64,000 bases of DNA, taken from Leeuwenhoekiella aestuarii (lineage in GTDB: Bacteria; Bacteroidota; Bacteroidia; Flavobacteriales; Flavobacteriaceae). The DNA is taken from assembly GCF_004104055.1 (NCBI RefSeq), contig NZ_QOVJ01000001.1, positions 744,001 to 808,000 of the forward strand, in the 5' to 3' direction. This document shows positions 1 to 8,234 of this stretch, piece after piece. The notes under the pieces were generated by a model. It was not told the origin of the DNA. It saw nothing but the letters and a program-made list of their open reading frames with translations, and did not search any database. Made by a program: the position numbers and the translations under genes. Numbering within the stretch: the stretch's first letter is position 1; each line of letters begins with the position of its first letter.

Positions 1-147
1 TTCTTTACCTTTATAAGAAACCGTTTTCCCCACAGAGCGCTCACTTGCAACAGGAATTAATTCGGTTATTGGGAAGTTGCGTTCTGCTAATACTTGCAAC
101 ATTACATGGCCTACCATCCCGGTAGCGCCTACAACAGCTACTTTCAT
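1..147 (-). CDS. asd: Aspartate-semialdehyde dehydrogenase, N-terminal fragment
   Basis: The gene runs off the left edge; only the first 49 residues are visible. They begin MKVAVVGATGMVGHVMLQVL, a Rossmann-type nucleotide-binding start (GATGMVG), followed by an ERNFPI segment and an ASERSVGK segment. Both are typical of aspartate-semialdehyde dehydrogenase, which makes aspartate semialdehyde for the lysine, threonine, methionine and diaminopimelate pathways using NADPH. The start is the ATG at 147, read leftward. A leader of about 120 bases and a Bacteroidota-type promoter candidate lie upstream at 274-304. The catalytic cysteine region is outside the window, so the assignment rests on the N-terminus only. 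Confidence 0.85.
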   Translation of the reverse strand, partial: MKVAVVGATGMVGHVMLQVLAERNFPITELIPVASERSVGKTVSYKGKE

Positions 148-273
148 AATCTATTATTTAGCGTATCTAAAATCTCAAACAGTTGAGTGTACTAATTGGT
201 TTTATTTTTAAAACTGAAAAATCAGTTAAACCCTGAATGTTATTTTATTACAAAGTCAACTCCTCAGGGAGGC

Positions 274-304
274 CAAAAGTAGCAACACTTTATAAGATAG
301 CAGA
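274..304 (-). promoter_or_regulatory. Candidate promoter of asd
   Basis: Read leftward, TACTTTTG (281-274) matches the Bacteroidota -10 consensus TAnnTTTG exactly. Nineteen bases upstream is TCTG (304-301), one mismatch from the -33 TTTG. The distance to the asd start codon at 147 implies a leader of about 120 bases that contains a small CTCC/GGAG hairpin at 262-273. No expression evidence is available. Confidence 0.5.
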
Positions 305-389
305 CTAAGTTCTTAAAAATATACACATTTGTTTAAAAAGTGACATTTTGTATATTTCAAATACATTATGTTATTTATATAACAAAAAG

Positions 390-413
390 AACCCCCGAAT
401 TTTTTCGAGGGTT
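390..413 (-). terminator. Intrinsic terminator downstream of mscL
   Basis: The arms AACCCCCGAA (390-399) and TTCGAGGGTT (404-413) pair with one mismatch. Read leftward the hairpin is followed by a T-rich tract (TTCTTTTTGTT). It lies about 55 bases past the mscL stop codon, so it should end mscL transcription before asd. Confidence 0.75.
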
Positions 414-467
414 TAATTAAAATTAAGTCTGCAGTGCAGCGGTTTGTGCCCTTAAGCACGTTTATTT

Positions 468-887
468 TTATTTCTTTCTCAATTCGTCACGAATCTCGAT
501 AAGCAATTCTTCCTGAGTAGGTCCTTTTGGAGCGGCAGGTTTTGCTTCTTCTTTCTTTTTGGTTTTTTCGTAACCTTTCAGCAACCAGAAAATCACAAAA
601 CCAATGATAATAAAATCGATTACTGCTTGTAGAAAGTTACCGTAGGTCAGAATTGCACCTCCGGCTTCAACAGCTGCATCAACGGTCTCATACTCGCCAC
701 CGTCTAGTGAGAAAAAGAGATTGTTAACGTTTTTACCACCCATTAATACCCCGATAACGGGCATAATGATATCTTTTACTAATGAGCCTACAATTTTATT
801 AAATGCTCCACCTACTATCACCGCTGTAGCAAGAGCAATGATGTCGCCTTTCATTAAAAAGGCTTTAAAATCTTTTAAAAATGCCAT
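468..887 (-). CDS. mscL: Large-conductance mechanosensitive channel MscL
   Basis: This 139-residue protein forms the homopentameric inner-membrane pore that opens under membrane tension and releases solutes during hypo-osmotic shock. The N-terminal amphipathic helix ([18 protein letters not shown]) leads into TM1 with the conserved [12 protein letters not shown] pore segment (about residues 20-40). A periplasmic loop with [10 protein letters not shown] follows, then TM2 (about residues 83-103, [19 protein letters not shown]) and a charged cytoplasmic C-terminal helix rich in Lys and Glu. Length and order of parts match the family. The gene is monocistronic, with its own terminator at 390-413 and about 75 bases separating it from alr. 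Confidence 0.97.
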   Translation of the reverse strand: MAFLKDFKAFLMKGDIIALATAVIVGGAFNKIVGSLVKDIIMPVIGVLMGGKNVNNLFFSLDGGEYETVDAAVEAGGAILTYGNFLQAVIDFIIIGFVIFWLLKGYEKTKKKEEAKPAAPKGPTQEELLIEIRDELRKK

Positions 888-963
888 AAGTTTAGTTGGT
901 TTTAGTTAATGAGAGGACTAATATATTGAAATTAAAAAAAAATATAAAAGTTATAGTTGTTAC

Positions 964-2061
964 TTATTCTATAATTTTTCGTTTTACACGTTGAGAAATC
1001 GCTGTGATTAATTCATAAGGAATGCTGTTAATACGTGCAGAGAGCGCTACTGCAGAAGCATCTTTTCCAAAAACAATAACCTCATCTCCTTCTTGACAAT
1101 CTATTTCGGTAACATTTACCATGATCATATCCATACAAACGTTACCTATAATTGGAGCTTTTTTACCGTGAATCATAACGTAGCCACGCCCTTTTCCATA
1201 AGTACGTGCGATACCGTCTGCATGACCTATGGGTAGTGTAGCACTGCGCTCTAATTTTGCAGCCGTGTGTGCCCTGTTGTAACCCACAGTTTCATTTACA
1301 GCCACATCGTGTATTTGTGAAATAACGGTTTTTAAAGTCGCAACCGGTTTTAGCTTAAGGTCTTCTTCTTGCGTGTTTCCATACCCGAAAAGACCAATAC
1401 CACTGCGCACCATATCAAATTGTGCTTCAGGATAATTGATAATTGCCGAAGTGTTGCTCTGATGCATCATAGGGGCATAGCCCAATCCTTCAATCATATG
1501 CTTTGCATTCTTCTCAAAGGTTTCGATCTGATACTGCGTAAACCTGCGTTCGTTCATATCTTCACTAGCAACCAGATGTGAGAATAACGATATAACTTTT
1601 AAAGCTTTTGTAGCATTAAGTTGATCTAGAATATCTTTCTCATTTACGTCTTTAAAACCCAGACGGTTCAACCCGGTATTGAATTTAATATGAATAGGAT
1701 ATTCCTTTATTCCTTTAGCTTCAGCTATTTCAGTAAAAGCTTTTAGTACTCTGAAACTATAAATACTAGGCTCTAGGTTGTACTCAATTATTTCGGCAAA
1801 ATTTTCAATTTGCGGATGCAGCACCAAAATAGGTGTTTTGACGCCTGCTTCTCTTAGCGTGATTCCTTCTGCGGTATATGCAACAGCAAAATAATCAACT
1901 CCTTTTTCTTCTAGTTTTTTAGCGATGGCTACAGACTCACTTCCATATGCATAAGCCTTAACTACAGCTAGCATTTTTACCTCTGGTCTCAATTTAGACC
2001 TGAGGTAATCGTAATTATGTTCTAATGCGCTGAGGTCTATTTCGAGAACGGTATGTGACAT
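964..2061 (-). CDS. alr: Alanine racemase
   Basis: This is a PLP-dependent enzyme interconverting L- and D-alanine to supply D-Ala for peptidoglycan. The 365 residues are the usual length. The N-terminal TIM-barrel begins with the PLP-lysine motif AVVKAYAYG (Lys35). Further along are the FNTGLNRLGF and HQSNTSA segments, VGYNRAHTA (the second catalytic tyrosine region of the C-terminal beta domain) and GNVCMDMIMVNVT. It abuts the tdk stop codon with no gap: tdk ends at 2062 and alr starts at 2061. The two are therefore almost certainly co-transcribed, with tdk first. Confidence 0.96.
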   Translation of the reverse strand: MSHTVLEIDLSALEHNYDYLRSKLRPEVKMLAVVKAYAYGSESVAIAKKLEEKGVDYFAVAYTAEGITLREAGVKTPILVLHPQIENFAEIIEYNLEPSIYSFRVLKAFTEIAEAKGIKEYPIHIKFNTGLNRLGFKDVNEKDILDQLNATKALKVISLFSHLVASEDMNERRFTQYQIETFEKNAKHMIEGLGYAPMMHQSNTSAIINYPEAQFDMVRSGIGLFGYGNTQEEDLKLKPVATLKTVISQIHDVAVNETVGYNRAHTAAKLERSATLPIGHADGIARTYGKGRGYVMIHGKKAPIIGNVCMDMIMVNVTEIDCQEGDEVIVFGKDASAVALSARINSIPYELITAISQRVKRKIIE

Positions 2062-2703
2062 TTAATTTTTTATTTTAGGGTTTTTGAGTCCTTCAGGGTC
2101 TTTAACCTCAATGGTTTTGAGGCGTTCGCGTAGCATCGCTTTATAGTAAGCACTACGACTTAAAGGTTCGTATTCTTCTGTTTCTCCTAATAAAACCAGA
2201 TCGTCACTGGTAGCTTTACGATAACTGAATTGTGCCAGATTCCCTGTACGGGTACAGACTGCGTGTACTTTAGTTACATATTCTGCTGTAGCCATAAGCG
2301 CCGGCATGGGGCCAAAGGGATTTCCTTTAAAATCCATATCAAGACCAGCAACAATAACACGCACACCACTATTAGCAAGGTCATTACAGACTTTTACAAT
2401 CTCATCGTCAAAAAACTGAGCTTCATCAATACCTACCACGTCACAACCATCTGCAAGAATGGGAATATTTGCAGCTGCAGGAACCGGAGTAGATCTAATT
2501 TCGTTAGCATCATGAGAGATAACTAACTCTTCATCATAGCGGGTATCTATAGAAGGTTTGAAGATTTCAACCTTCTGTTTTGCAAATTTGGCACGCTTTA
2601 ACCTACGAATTAATTCTTCGGTTTTGCCAGAGAACATAGAGCCACATATGACTTCTATCCATCCAAATTGCTCTTTATGATTAACGGTATTTTCGAGAAA
2701 CAT
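2062..2703 (-). CDS. tdk: Thymidine kinase (type II)
   Basis: This enzyme phosphorylates thymidine with ATP in the pyrimidine salvage pathway. The 213-residue protein has the P-loop GSMFSGKT (residues 21-28), the catalytic-base/Walker B segment [11 protein letters not shown], and the [21 protein letters not shown] segment of the type II family. In the usual zinc-ribbon region only one cysteine (AVCTRTG) is seen, and the later pair is replaced ([11 protein letters not shown]). The structural zinc site therefore appears to be missing; I recall the same in other Flavobacteriia, so it is probably lineage-specific and not a defect. The gene is divergent from the 2805 gene and is followed immediately by alr. 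Confidence 0.95.
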   Translation of the reverse strand: MFLENTVNHKEQFGWIEVICGSMFSGKTEELIRRLKRAKFAKQKVEIFKPSIDTRYDEELVISHDANEIRSTPVPAAANIPILADGCDVVGIDEAQFFDDEIVKVCNDLANSGVRVIVAGLDMDFKGNPFGPMPALMATAEYVTKVHAVCTRTGNLAQFSYRKATSDDLVLLGETEEYEPLSRSAYYKAMLRERLKTIEVKDPEGLKNPKIKN

Positions 2704-2804
2704 TTCGTACTTTTCAACCTCTTAAAGGGCAAAGGTGCTATTCTTTGAGGGCTAAGCAAATTTATTAAAAACCCCAGCAAATAAACAGAGCAAACAAAAA
2801 ACTT

Positions 2805-3692
2805 ATGAAGAAGAAATTAAAATCTGACTTGGTTAGCCTGGCGCACAAGATTTTAAAACTTGACTCAGAGAGTGATTACAACAGCCTCAAGTTAGAAGCC
2901 CAGAAGATTTATGAAGCCTTGTCTATAATGGCTTATATAGAAGCAAATTTTGATGCAGCAAAGCCTACTATTGGTAAAGCCGAAATCATAACTGCACTTG
3001 AGCATGAAAACGCTGAGGTGATTGCTGAAAGTATTGAAGAAGTACAACAGCAACAAGAGGTTGTTGCACCTGCTGAAATACCAGAAAAAGAAGAAACAGA
3101 TCTTGAGCGTATAGCCCGTATTGCTGCGGCTAACGAAGAACTTTTTGAACGTTTACGAGTTTCTCAGCCTCAAGAATCAGAGAGCGAGCAAAAGACTGAA
3201 GAAACTTCAGCTAAGTCTAAACCTGAAGAGAAAATCAATCAGGCTTCTTTACACGAGCCGGTAATGGAAAAGATTAAGGATATCGTAGCGCAAATGCCGC
3301 CAGAGGCAGACGCGATAGAAGCGATGTTTCAGCAAATTACACAACAGCCGCAACCGGTAAAAAATGATAAAGACGAGATAGGAGAATACGGTCGCATTGC
3401 AGAATTTGAGGATACTAAAACCGATGAGCCAGCAAAACCTAGAAAATTAAACGATAGTGTATCGCGTGGACTTTCCTTTGGACTCAATGACCGCATTGCA
3501 TTTATCAAGCATTTATTTAACGGTAGTAACTCTGATTACAATCGTGTATTGTCACAGCTCAATACGGTAAACAGTCAACAAGAAGCTTTTGATTTAATAG
3601 ACCAGATGGTAAAGCCAGACTATAACAATTGGGAAGGTAAAGAGGTTTATGAAACGCGTTTTAAAGACTTAGTTGCCCGAAAATTAGCTTAG
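2805..3692 (+). CDS. Conserved protein of unknown function (flavobacterial)
   Basis: This 295-residue protein has no signal peptide or membrane segment and is probably cytoplasmic. Three parts are visible. An N-terminal helical part (about 1-65) begins MKKKLKSDLVSLAHKILKL. The middle (about 70-205) is low-complexity, strongly acidic and Gln/Glu-rich, and looks disordered. The compact C-terminal part (about 210-295) contains LNDRIAFIKHLFNGSNSDY and PDYNNWEGKEVYETRF. The C-terminal part looks like the conserved core of a Bacteroidota-specific family. It is divergent from tdk and is followed 55 bases later by rsmI on the same strand. I cannot assign a function. Confidence 0.85.
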   Translation: MKKKLKSDLVSLAHKILKLDSESDYNSLKLEAQKIYEALSIMAYIEANFDAAKPTIGKAEIITALEHENAEVIAESIEEVQQQQEVVAPAEIPEKEETDLERIARIAAANEELFERLRVSQPQESESEQKTEETSAKSKPEEKINQASLHEPVMEKIKDIVAQMPPEADAIEAMFQQITQQPQPVKNDKDEIGEYGRIAEFEDTKTDEPAKPRKLNDSVSRGLSFGLNDRIAFIKHLFNGSNSDYNRVLSQLNTVNSQQEAFDLIDQMVKPDYNNWEGKEVYETRFKDLVARKLA

Positions 3693-3747
3693 GGCAAGAC
3701 GTAGAATTTTTTAATCTCGACTACCGAGTAAATTTGATTGAGGCACT

Positions 3748-4425
3748 ATGGCCAAACTTTTTCTAGTTCCCACACCTATAGGTAATCTTGACGATATGAC
3801 CTTTAGAGCGGTTAAGGTCTTGCAAGAAGCAGATCTTATACTTGCTGAAGATACCCGTACCAGTGGTAAGCTTTTAAAGCATTTTGAGATCACTACCCAG
3901 ATGCATTCGCATCATATGCACAACGAGCACAAAACGGTAGAAGGTATAGTAGACCGTATTAAAAATGGTCAGACTATTGCTTTGATAAGCGATGCGGGTA
4001 CTCCGGCAATATCTGACCCCGGATTTTTATTAACACGCGCTTGTGTTGAAGCCGGACTCGAAGTAGATTGTTTGCCGGGTGCTACTGCTTTTGTACCAGC
4101 ATTGGTTAACAGTGGTTTACCTAATGATAAATTTATTTTTGAAGGTTTTCTTCCGGTTAAAAAAGGCCGTCAAACCCGTTTTTTAAGTTTAGCCGAAGAA
4201 GAACGAACCATGATTTTCTATGAAAGTCCGCACAAGTTATTGAAGACTTTAAAACACATGGCAGAATATTTTGGCACAGATAGGAGAATTTCAGTTTCCA
4301 GAGAGATCTCAAAATTGCACGAAGAGACTGTGCGTGGTACTGCAGAAGAAGTGCTACAGCATTTTGAAAGTAAACCTCCTAAAGGTGAACTTGTAATTGT
4401 AGTTGCCGGTAAATCTAAAAACTAG
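3748..4425 (+). CDS. rsmI: 16S rRNA (cytidine(1402)-2'-O)-methyltransferase
   Basis: RsmI uses S-adenosylmethionine to 2'-O-methylate C1402 in the decoding centre of 16S rRNA. The 225 residues carry the tetrapyrrole-methylase-like fold: KLFLVPTPIGNLDD at the N-terminus, LAEDTRTSGKLL, IALISDAGTPAISDPGF (the SAM-binding signature), LPGATAFVPALVNSGLP, and FYESPHKL near residue 155, then the REISKLHEE segment. The protein lacks the extra C-terminal helices of longer homologues, which is normal in this phylum. It shares a 4-base tail overlap with the opposite-strand 4422 gene. Confidence 0.95.
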   Translation: MAKLFLVPTPIGNLDDMTFRAVKVLQEADLILAEDTRTSGKLLKHFEITTQMHSHHMHNEHKTVEGIVDRIKNGQTIALISDAGTPAISDPGFLLTRACVEAGLEVDCLPGATAFVPALVNSGLPNDKFIFEGFLPVKKGRQTRFLSLAEEERTMIFYESPHKLLKTLKHMAEYFGTDRRISVSREISKLHEETVRGTAEEVLQHFESKPPKGELVIVVAGKSKN

Positions 4426-4661
4426 ACGGCTTCGGTAATGGTATTAGTTTTGGATTGAAGCAGATCAATAAGCCTGTTTACATCAGCTTTAGCATAACCT
4501 GAAGAATTTACCTTTTCAAATTTCTTTTTAGATTTATAAATAACGAGATGATCTTCATAAGCTTCTACGTTTTGTATTTGAGAAAACCGGTACATATAGA
4601 TACCTCCTTTATCTAATTTAAAAGAGATCGTTTTTTGAGTATACTTTACAAAATCACGCAT
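4422..4661 (-). CDS. PH-like small protein; possibly the 3' half of a split gene
   Basis: This 79-residue reading frame is rich in beta-type sequence (KTISFKLDKGGIYMYRF, QIQNVEAYEDHLVIYKS) and ends in a helix (ADVNRLIDLLQSKTN). The pattern resembles small bacterial PH-like domains normally fused to an N-terminal membrane anchor. Such an anchor is encoded immediately upstream in another frame (4646-4837), overlapping by 16 bases. One added base in the TTTAAATG stretch near 4660 would join the two into a roughly 140-residue protein. As it stands this is either an independent, translationally coupled ORF or half of a frameshifted gene. Function unknown. Confidence 0.6.
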   Translation of the reverse strand: MRDFVKYTQKTISFKLDKGGIYMYRFSQIQNVEAYEDHLVIYKSKKKFEKVNSSGYAKADVNRLIDLLQSKTNTITEAV

Positions 4662-4837
4662 TTAAACGGAAAAATTAAAGGTAGAATCGTCAACAACATT
4701 CCTATAGGCTGTAAGATCTTGTCAAGTATAGTTTCTTTAAAAACTAATATTGCTGTAAAGAACAAGATCAAACCAATAGCAGGTACAACAAGACGCCACG
4801 TTTTATTTTGATTGATAAATGTGATTTTCTTAGACAT
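4646..4837 (-). CDS. Small membrane protein; possibly the 5' half of a split gene
   Basis: The 63 residues start MSKKITFINQNKTWRLVVPAI and hold one or two closely spaced hydrophobic segments (about 15-30 and 43-57). They then end abruptly after FPFKCVIL. In comparable small membrane proteins the second hydrophobic segment is followed by a cytoplasmic beta-rich domain; here that domain is in the next frame (4422-4661). A -1 shift after the AAA codon would restore a continuous reading frame. I see no canonical slippery heptamer in the right register, so a point indel, a sequencing error or true start-stop coupling are all possible. Confidence 0.55.
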   Translation of the reverse strand: MSKKITFINQNKTWRLVVPAIGLILFFTAILVFKETILDKILQPIGMLLTILPLIFPFKCVIL

Positions 4838-4931
4838 GGGCTATGATTTTTAAACAAATTACATAAAAGCTTTTAATTAAAAAACCAGGCTAATTTGTAA
4901 CTTGTCTATTCCCAAGTTTAACTTCAATAGT

Positions 4932-6479
4932 ATGAACATCAAAATATTAGCCTTCTCCTTTCTTGTTTTTTCTGCAAGTTGTTTTAGTCAGGGGGAACCT
5001 TTTAGACGCGTTAATGAATTTTACCTCAAAGGAGATACACGCGTTATAGGCAATACCATTTTAAGTGAACATGCTACTAAAGCATATGTGCGTCCAAAGG
5101 GATTGAATGATCGCACAGAAATGGTCTACATAGATATTGATGCTGATCCTGAAACCTTTAGTTCAAGTACTGCTAGTGTGGATATTCCGGCAGGTGCAAA
5201 AATTAAATATGCTGGCCTATACTGGGCTGCAACCTATCCCGGAGCTAGAGGAAAACAGAAAACCCGTGGCAATAGAATAGTGTACAATATTAAGAAGAAA
5301 AGAGACCGCCCTTTTGATTTAGTTAAACTTAGTTTTCCTGGGAGCAACGGGTATACTCAAGTTCAGGGAGAAGTCATTTATGATGGTATGCGAGATGAAA
5401 TTACCGAACTCAGAAACGCGGCTCCTTATGTTTGCTATAGCGATATTACAGATTTATTAGTTAGTAAAAACGCAGCATCAGGCTCCTTTACATTGGCAAA
5501 CGTCATAGCATTAGAAGGCTATATGTATGGGGGGAGTTCTGCCGGCTGGATGCTTTATTTAATTTATGAAGATGATACAGAACCTTTACAGTATTTTACA
5601 GGTTATCATGGTTTTAGTTTTATAAAACTAGAAAATACCCAAGAGCTAAACTTTAAAAACTTTAGAGCAGTAGAGCGTGGTAATGTTAAAACTTCGGTTA
5701 CACTGGCGGCTTTAGAAGGCGATTTGATTTTATCTGGAGATGGTGTATCGGTTTTTAAAGAAGATACCGAAGAATATATTCCTTTAAAAAGCAGGGTACG
5801 ATATGCTAATAATTTTTTCAATAGCAGCATAACTATTAAAGACCAAAAATATACCGATCGTATTCCAGCAAACCTGAATACATTAGGTTTTGATTTAGCT
5901 AAGGTGCAAATCCCTAATAAAAATAACGAAGTGATTTCTAATGATGCAAAACAGGTGAAGCTTCAATTTAAAACAGAATCAGATCGACTGTTTGTTTTTT
6001 TTAGTGCATTTCAGACTGAAATTAGTACTGATTATTATCAGCGGGTGGTTGTAGAAGGCAAGCCAGATACAATCATTAAACCGGCTCAAGAGAAAATAGC
6101 TGAAGAAATTCAGCAAAAAGAAACAACTTCGCAAGAAGATGTGCAGTTATATGGTAAAGATGGAGAAAGAATAGTAAACTCGAGAAATGCTGCCTTAGCA
6201 GAAATGCTAAAGGTTCCTACCTTACGAGTGCCGGGTATGAACTCAGGATATTATGTAGTAAATCACGTTTTTTCTAAACGCAACTATGCTTTAAAGTGGA
6301 AAGAAAAGATGCAGTTAAAAGGTCTTTCACCTGTGCGTTTTGTGAATCCTGCTAATAACTATCACTATATCTATTTAGATTATAGCAAAGACCCCGATGC
6401 CTTGTATGAGCGGTTACTAGAATATAGAAAATTAAAAGACCTCGAAGAGGCCTGGATCCTTAAAGTAAATTTAGATTAA
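4932..6479 (+). CDS. Exported protein with beta-sandwich region and SPOR-like C-terminus
   Basis: The start is placed at the ATG at 4932, which directly precedes a signal peptide (MNIKILAFSFLVFSASCFSQ); an upstream TTG at 4902 would add ten unneeded residues. The long N-terminal part (about 25-370) contains ASVDIPAGAKIKYAGLYWAA and YVCYSDITDLL, features shared with exported proteins of the 'AGLYWGG' beta-sandwich type. After a linker (about 370-430), the last ~80 residues (GYYVVNHVFSKRNYALKW to EEAWILKV) resemble a SPOR/peptidoglycan-associated domain of the kind found at the end of flavobacterial envelope proteins. The stop codon overlaps the recJ start (TAATG), so the two are translationally coupled. 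Exact role unknown. Confidence 0.75.
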   Translation: MNIKILAFSFLVFSASCFSQGEPFRRVNEFYLKGDTRVIGNTILSEHATKAYVRPKGLNDRTEMVYIDIDADPETFSSSTASVDIPAGAKIKYAGLYWAATYPGARGKQKTRGNRIVYNIKKKRDRPFDLVKLSFPGSNGYTQVQGEVIYDGMRDEITELRNAAPYVCYSDITDLLVSKNAASGSFTLANVIALEGYMYGGSSAGWMLYLIYEDDTEPLQYFTGYHGFSFIKLENTQELNFKNFRAVERGNVKTSVTLAALEGDLILSGDGVSVFKEDTEEYIPLKSRVRYANNFFNSSITIKDQKYTDRIPANLNTLGFDLAKVQIPNKNNEVISNDAKQVKLQFKTESDRLFVFFSAFQTEISTDYYQRVVVEGKPDTIIKPAQEKIAEEIQQKETTSQEDVQLYGKDGERIVNSRNAALAEMLKVPTLRVPGMNSGYYVVNHVFSKRNYALKWKEKMQLKGLSPVRFVNPANNYHYIYLDYSKDPDALYERLLEYRKLKDLEEAWILKVNLD

Positions 6480-8173
6480 TGCGCTGGACGCTAAAACCAA
6501 CACCTGATACACAAACGGTACAATCATTTGCCGAATCTTTACAAATACCTTTTAAAATAGCAGCGCTCTTGCAACAACGAGGTGTTGACACCTATGAGAA
6601 AGCAAAAAAATTCTTTAGACCTTCTTTAGATGATTTACACGATCCGTTTTTGATGAAAGACATGGATCTTGCTGTAGATCGTATTATTCTTGCGATAGCG
6701 CAGGGCGAAAATATTCTGGTTTATGGGGATTACGATGTAGACGGTACCACGAGTGTTGCGCTAATGAGTAGTTATTTACGCAGTCACTACCCGCAGGTGG
6801 CGACCTACATTCCAGATCGCTATGCCGAAGGTTATGGCGTTTCATACTCAGGGATAGACTATGCACATGACAATGACGTGACTTTAATCATCGCATTAGA
6901 TTGTGGGGTTAAGGCTATAGAGAAAGTTGACTATGCTAAAAAATTAGGTATTGATTTTATTATTTGTGATCACCACCGTCCGGGTGCTGAGATACCCGAT
7001 GCAGTTGCAGTTTTAGACCCTAAACGTGAAGATTGCGACTATCCCTATAAAGAGTTGTGTGGTTGTGGTGTAGGCTTTAAGTTGATACAAGCGATTGAGC
7101 AACAAAAAGGCTTACCCGTTAAAACTTTGGTGCCTTATCTTGATTTGGTAGCTACAGCAATAGGAGCAGATATTGTACCCATTACCGGAGAGAATCGGGT
7201 TTTGGCCTTTTATGGTCTGGACGTGATCAATACGTTACCGCGCACCGGTATACAGGCTTTGATAGAACATGTAAATAAAGATACACTCACCATTACCGAT
7301 GTTGTTTTTATTATCGCACCGCGCATCAACGCAGCAGGACGAATTAAACATGGGCTGCACGCAGTAGAATTGCTTACCGAACAAGATTATACAAGAGCTC
7401 AGGAAATGGCAGCGGGTATAGAAGGTTTTAATGCAGAGCGAAAAGATCTCGATAAAGTAATTACTGAAGAAGCACTTTCACAAATAGTAACGAACAAAGA
7501 AGAAAACCGTAAAACAACCGTAGTTTTTCAGGAAAACTGGCACAAAGGTGTGATAGGTATTGTGGCTTCGCGTCTTACTGAAACGTATTACAGACCAACT
7601 CTGGTGTTTACAAAAAGTGGTGAAAAACTTGCTGCCAGCGCACGATCTGTAAAAGGTTTTGATGTTTATGAAGCACTGGATTCTTGCAAAGAATATATAG
7701 AGCAATTTGGTGGTCATAAATATGCAGCGGGTCTTACACTTGGCGAAGACCAATATGAAGATTTTAAAAATAAGTTTGAAGAAGTTGTGAGCAGTTCTAT
7801 TGATGAGCGTTTACTCATACCAGAGATCTCAATAGATGCAGAATTAGATCTAGATGAAATTACGCCAAAATTCTATCGTATTCTTCGGCAGTTTGCGCCT
7901 TTTGGCCCCGGGAATATGACGCCTGTCTTTATGACTGATAAACTTAAAGATACGGGGTATGGCAAGTGTGTAGGTGCAGATGAAGCACATTTAAAATGCG
8001 CCGTTACACAAACCGGAAATAATACAACTGTAGGAGCAATCGGTTTTAATTTAGGAGATAAATGCGACTTGATTCAGCATAAAAAAACTTTTAAAGCCGC
8101 GTATTCTCTTGACCTGAACGAATGGAATGGCAATGTGAGTATTCAACTCAAACTACGGGATATTCAGGAATAA
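6479..8173 (+). CDS. recJ: Single-stranded-DNA-specific exonuclease RecJ
   Basis: RecJ degrades single-stranded DNA 5' to 3' in recombination, mismatch repair and fork processing. The 564-residue protein shows the DHH phosphoesterase motifs: VYGDYDVDGTTSVAL (motif I, about residue 80), ALDCGVKA, and FIICDHHRPG (the DHH motif). The DHHA1 part has PRINAAGRIKHG and GVIGIVASRLTE, with GFDVYEAL and FGGHKYAAGLTL beyond. The C-terminal OB-like region ends with the usual FAPFGPGNMTPVF segment. Its ATG overlaps the stop of the preceding envelope protein gene by one base, an unusual partner for a repair enzyme. Confidence 0.97.
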   Translation: MRWTLKPTPDTQTVQSFAESLQIPFKIAALLQQRGVDTYEKAKKFFRPSLDDLHDPFLMKDMDLAVDRIILAIAQGENILVYGDYDVDGTTSVALMSSYLRSHYPQVATYIPDRYAEGYGVSYSGIDYAHDNDVTLIIALDCGVKAIEKVDYAKKLGIDFIICDHHRPGAEIPDAVAVLDPKREDCDYPYKELCGCGVGFKLIQAIEQQKGLPVKTLVPYLDLVATAIGADIVPITGENRVLAFYGLDVINTLPRTGIQALIEHVNKDTLTITDVVFIIAPRINAAGRIKHGLHAVELLTEQDYTRAQEMAAGIEGFNAERKDLDKVITEEALSQIVTNKEENRKTTVVFQENWHKGVIGIVASRLTETYYRPTLVFTKSGEKLAASARSVKGFDVYEALDSCKEYIEQFGGHKYAAGLTLGEDQYEDFKNKFEEVVSSSIDERLLIPEISIDAELDLDEITPKFYRILRQFAPFGPGNMTPVFMTDKLKDTGYGKCVGADEAHLKCAVTQTGNNTTVGAIGFNLGDKCDLIQHKKTFKAAYSLDLNEWNGNVSIQLKLRDIQE

Positions 8174-8190
8174 TTCACAATCTATTTAGA

Positions 8191-8218
8191 TTTGTTCTAA
8201 ATTAGTTTTTTATATTTG
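8191..8218 (+). promoter_or_regulatory. Candidate promoter for the 8235 gene
   Basis: TATATTTG at 8211-8218 is a perfect TAnnTTTG -10 box. A TTTG at 8191-8194 could be the -33 box, but the 16-base spacer is shorter than the usual 19. The start codon of the small cysteine-containing protein lies 17 bases after the -10, so the leader must be very short. Confidence 0.4.
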
Positions 8219-8234
8219 TTATAAATCGGCAGCT

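Noticed and set aside
4640-4665. Programmed -1 frameshift in the split membrane gene
   Set aside because: The codons are TTT AAA TGC, not in the X XXY YYZ slippery register, and no downstream stimulator structure is evident. An indel or two coupled ORFs is simpler.
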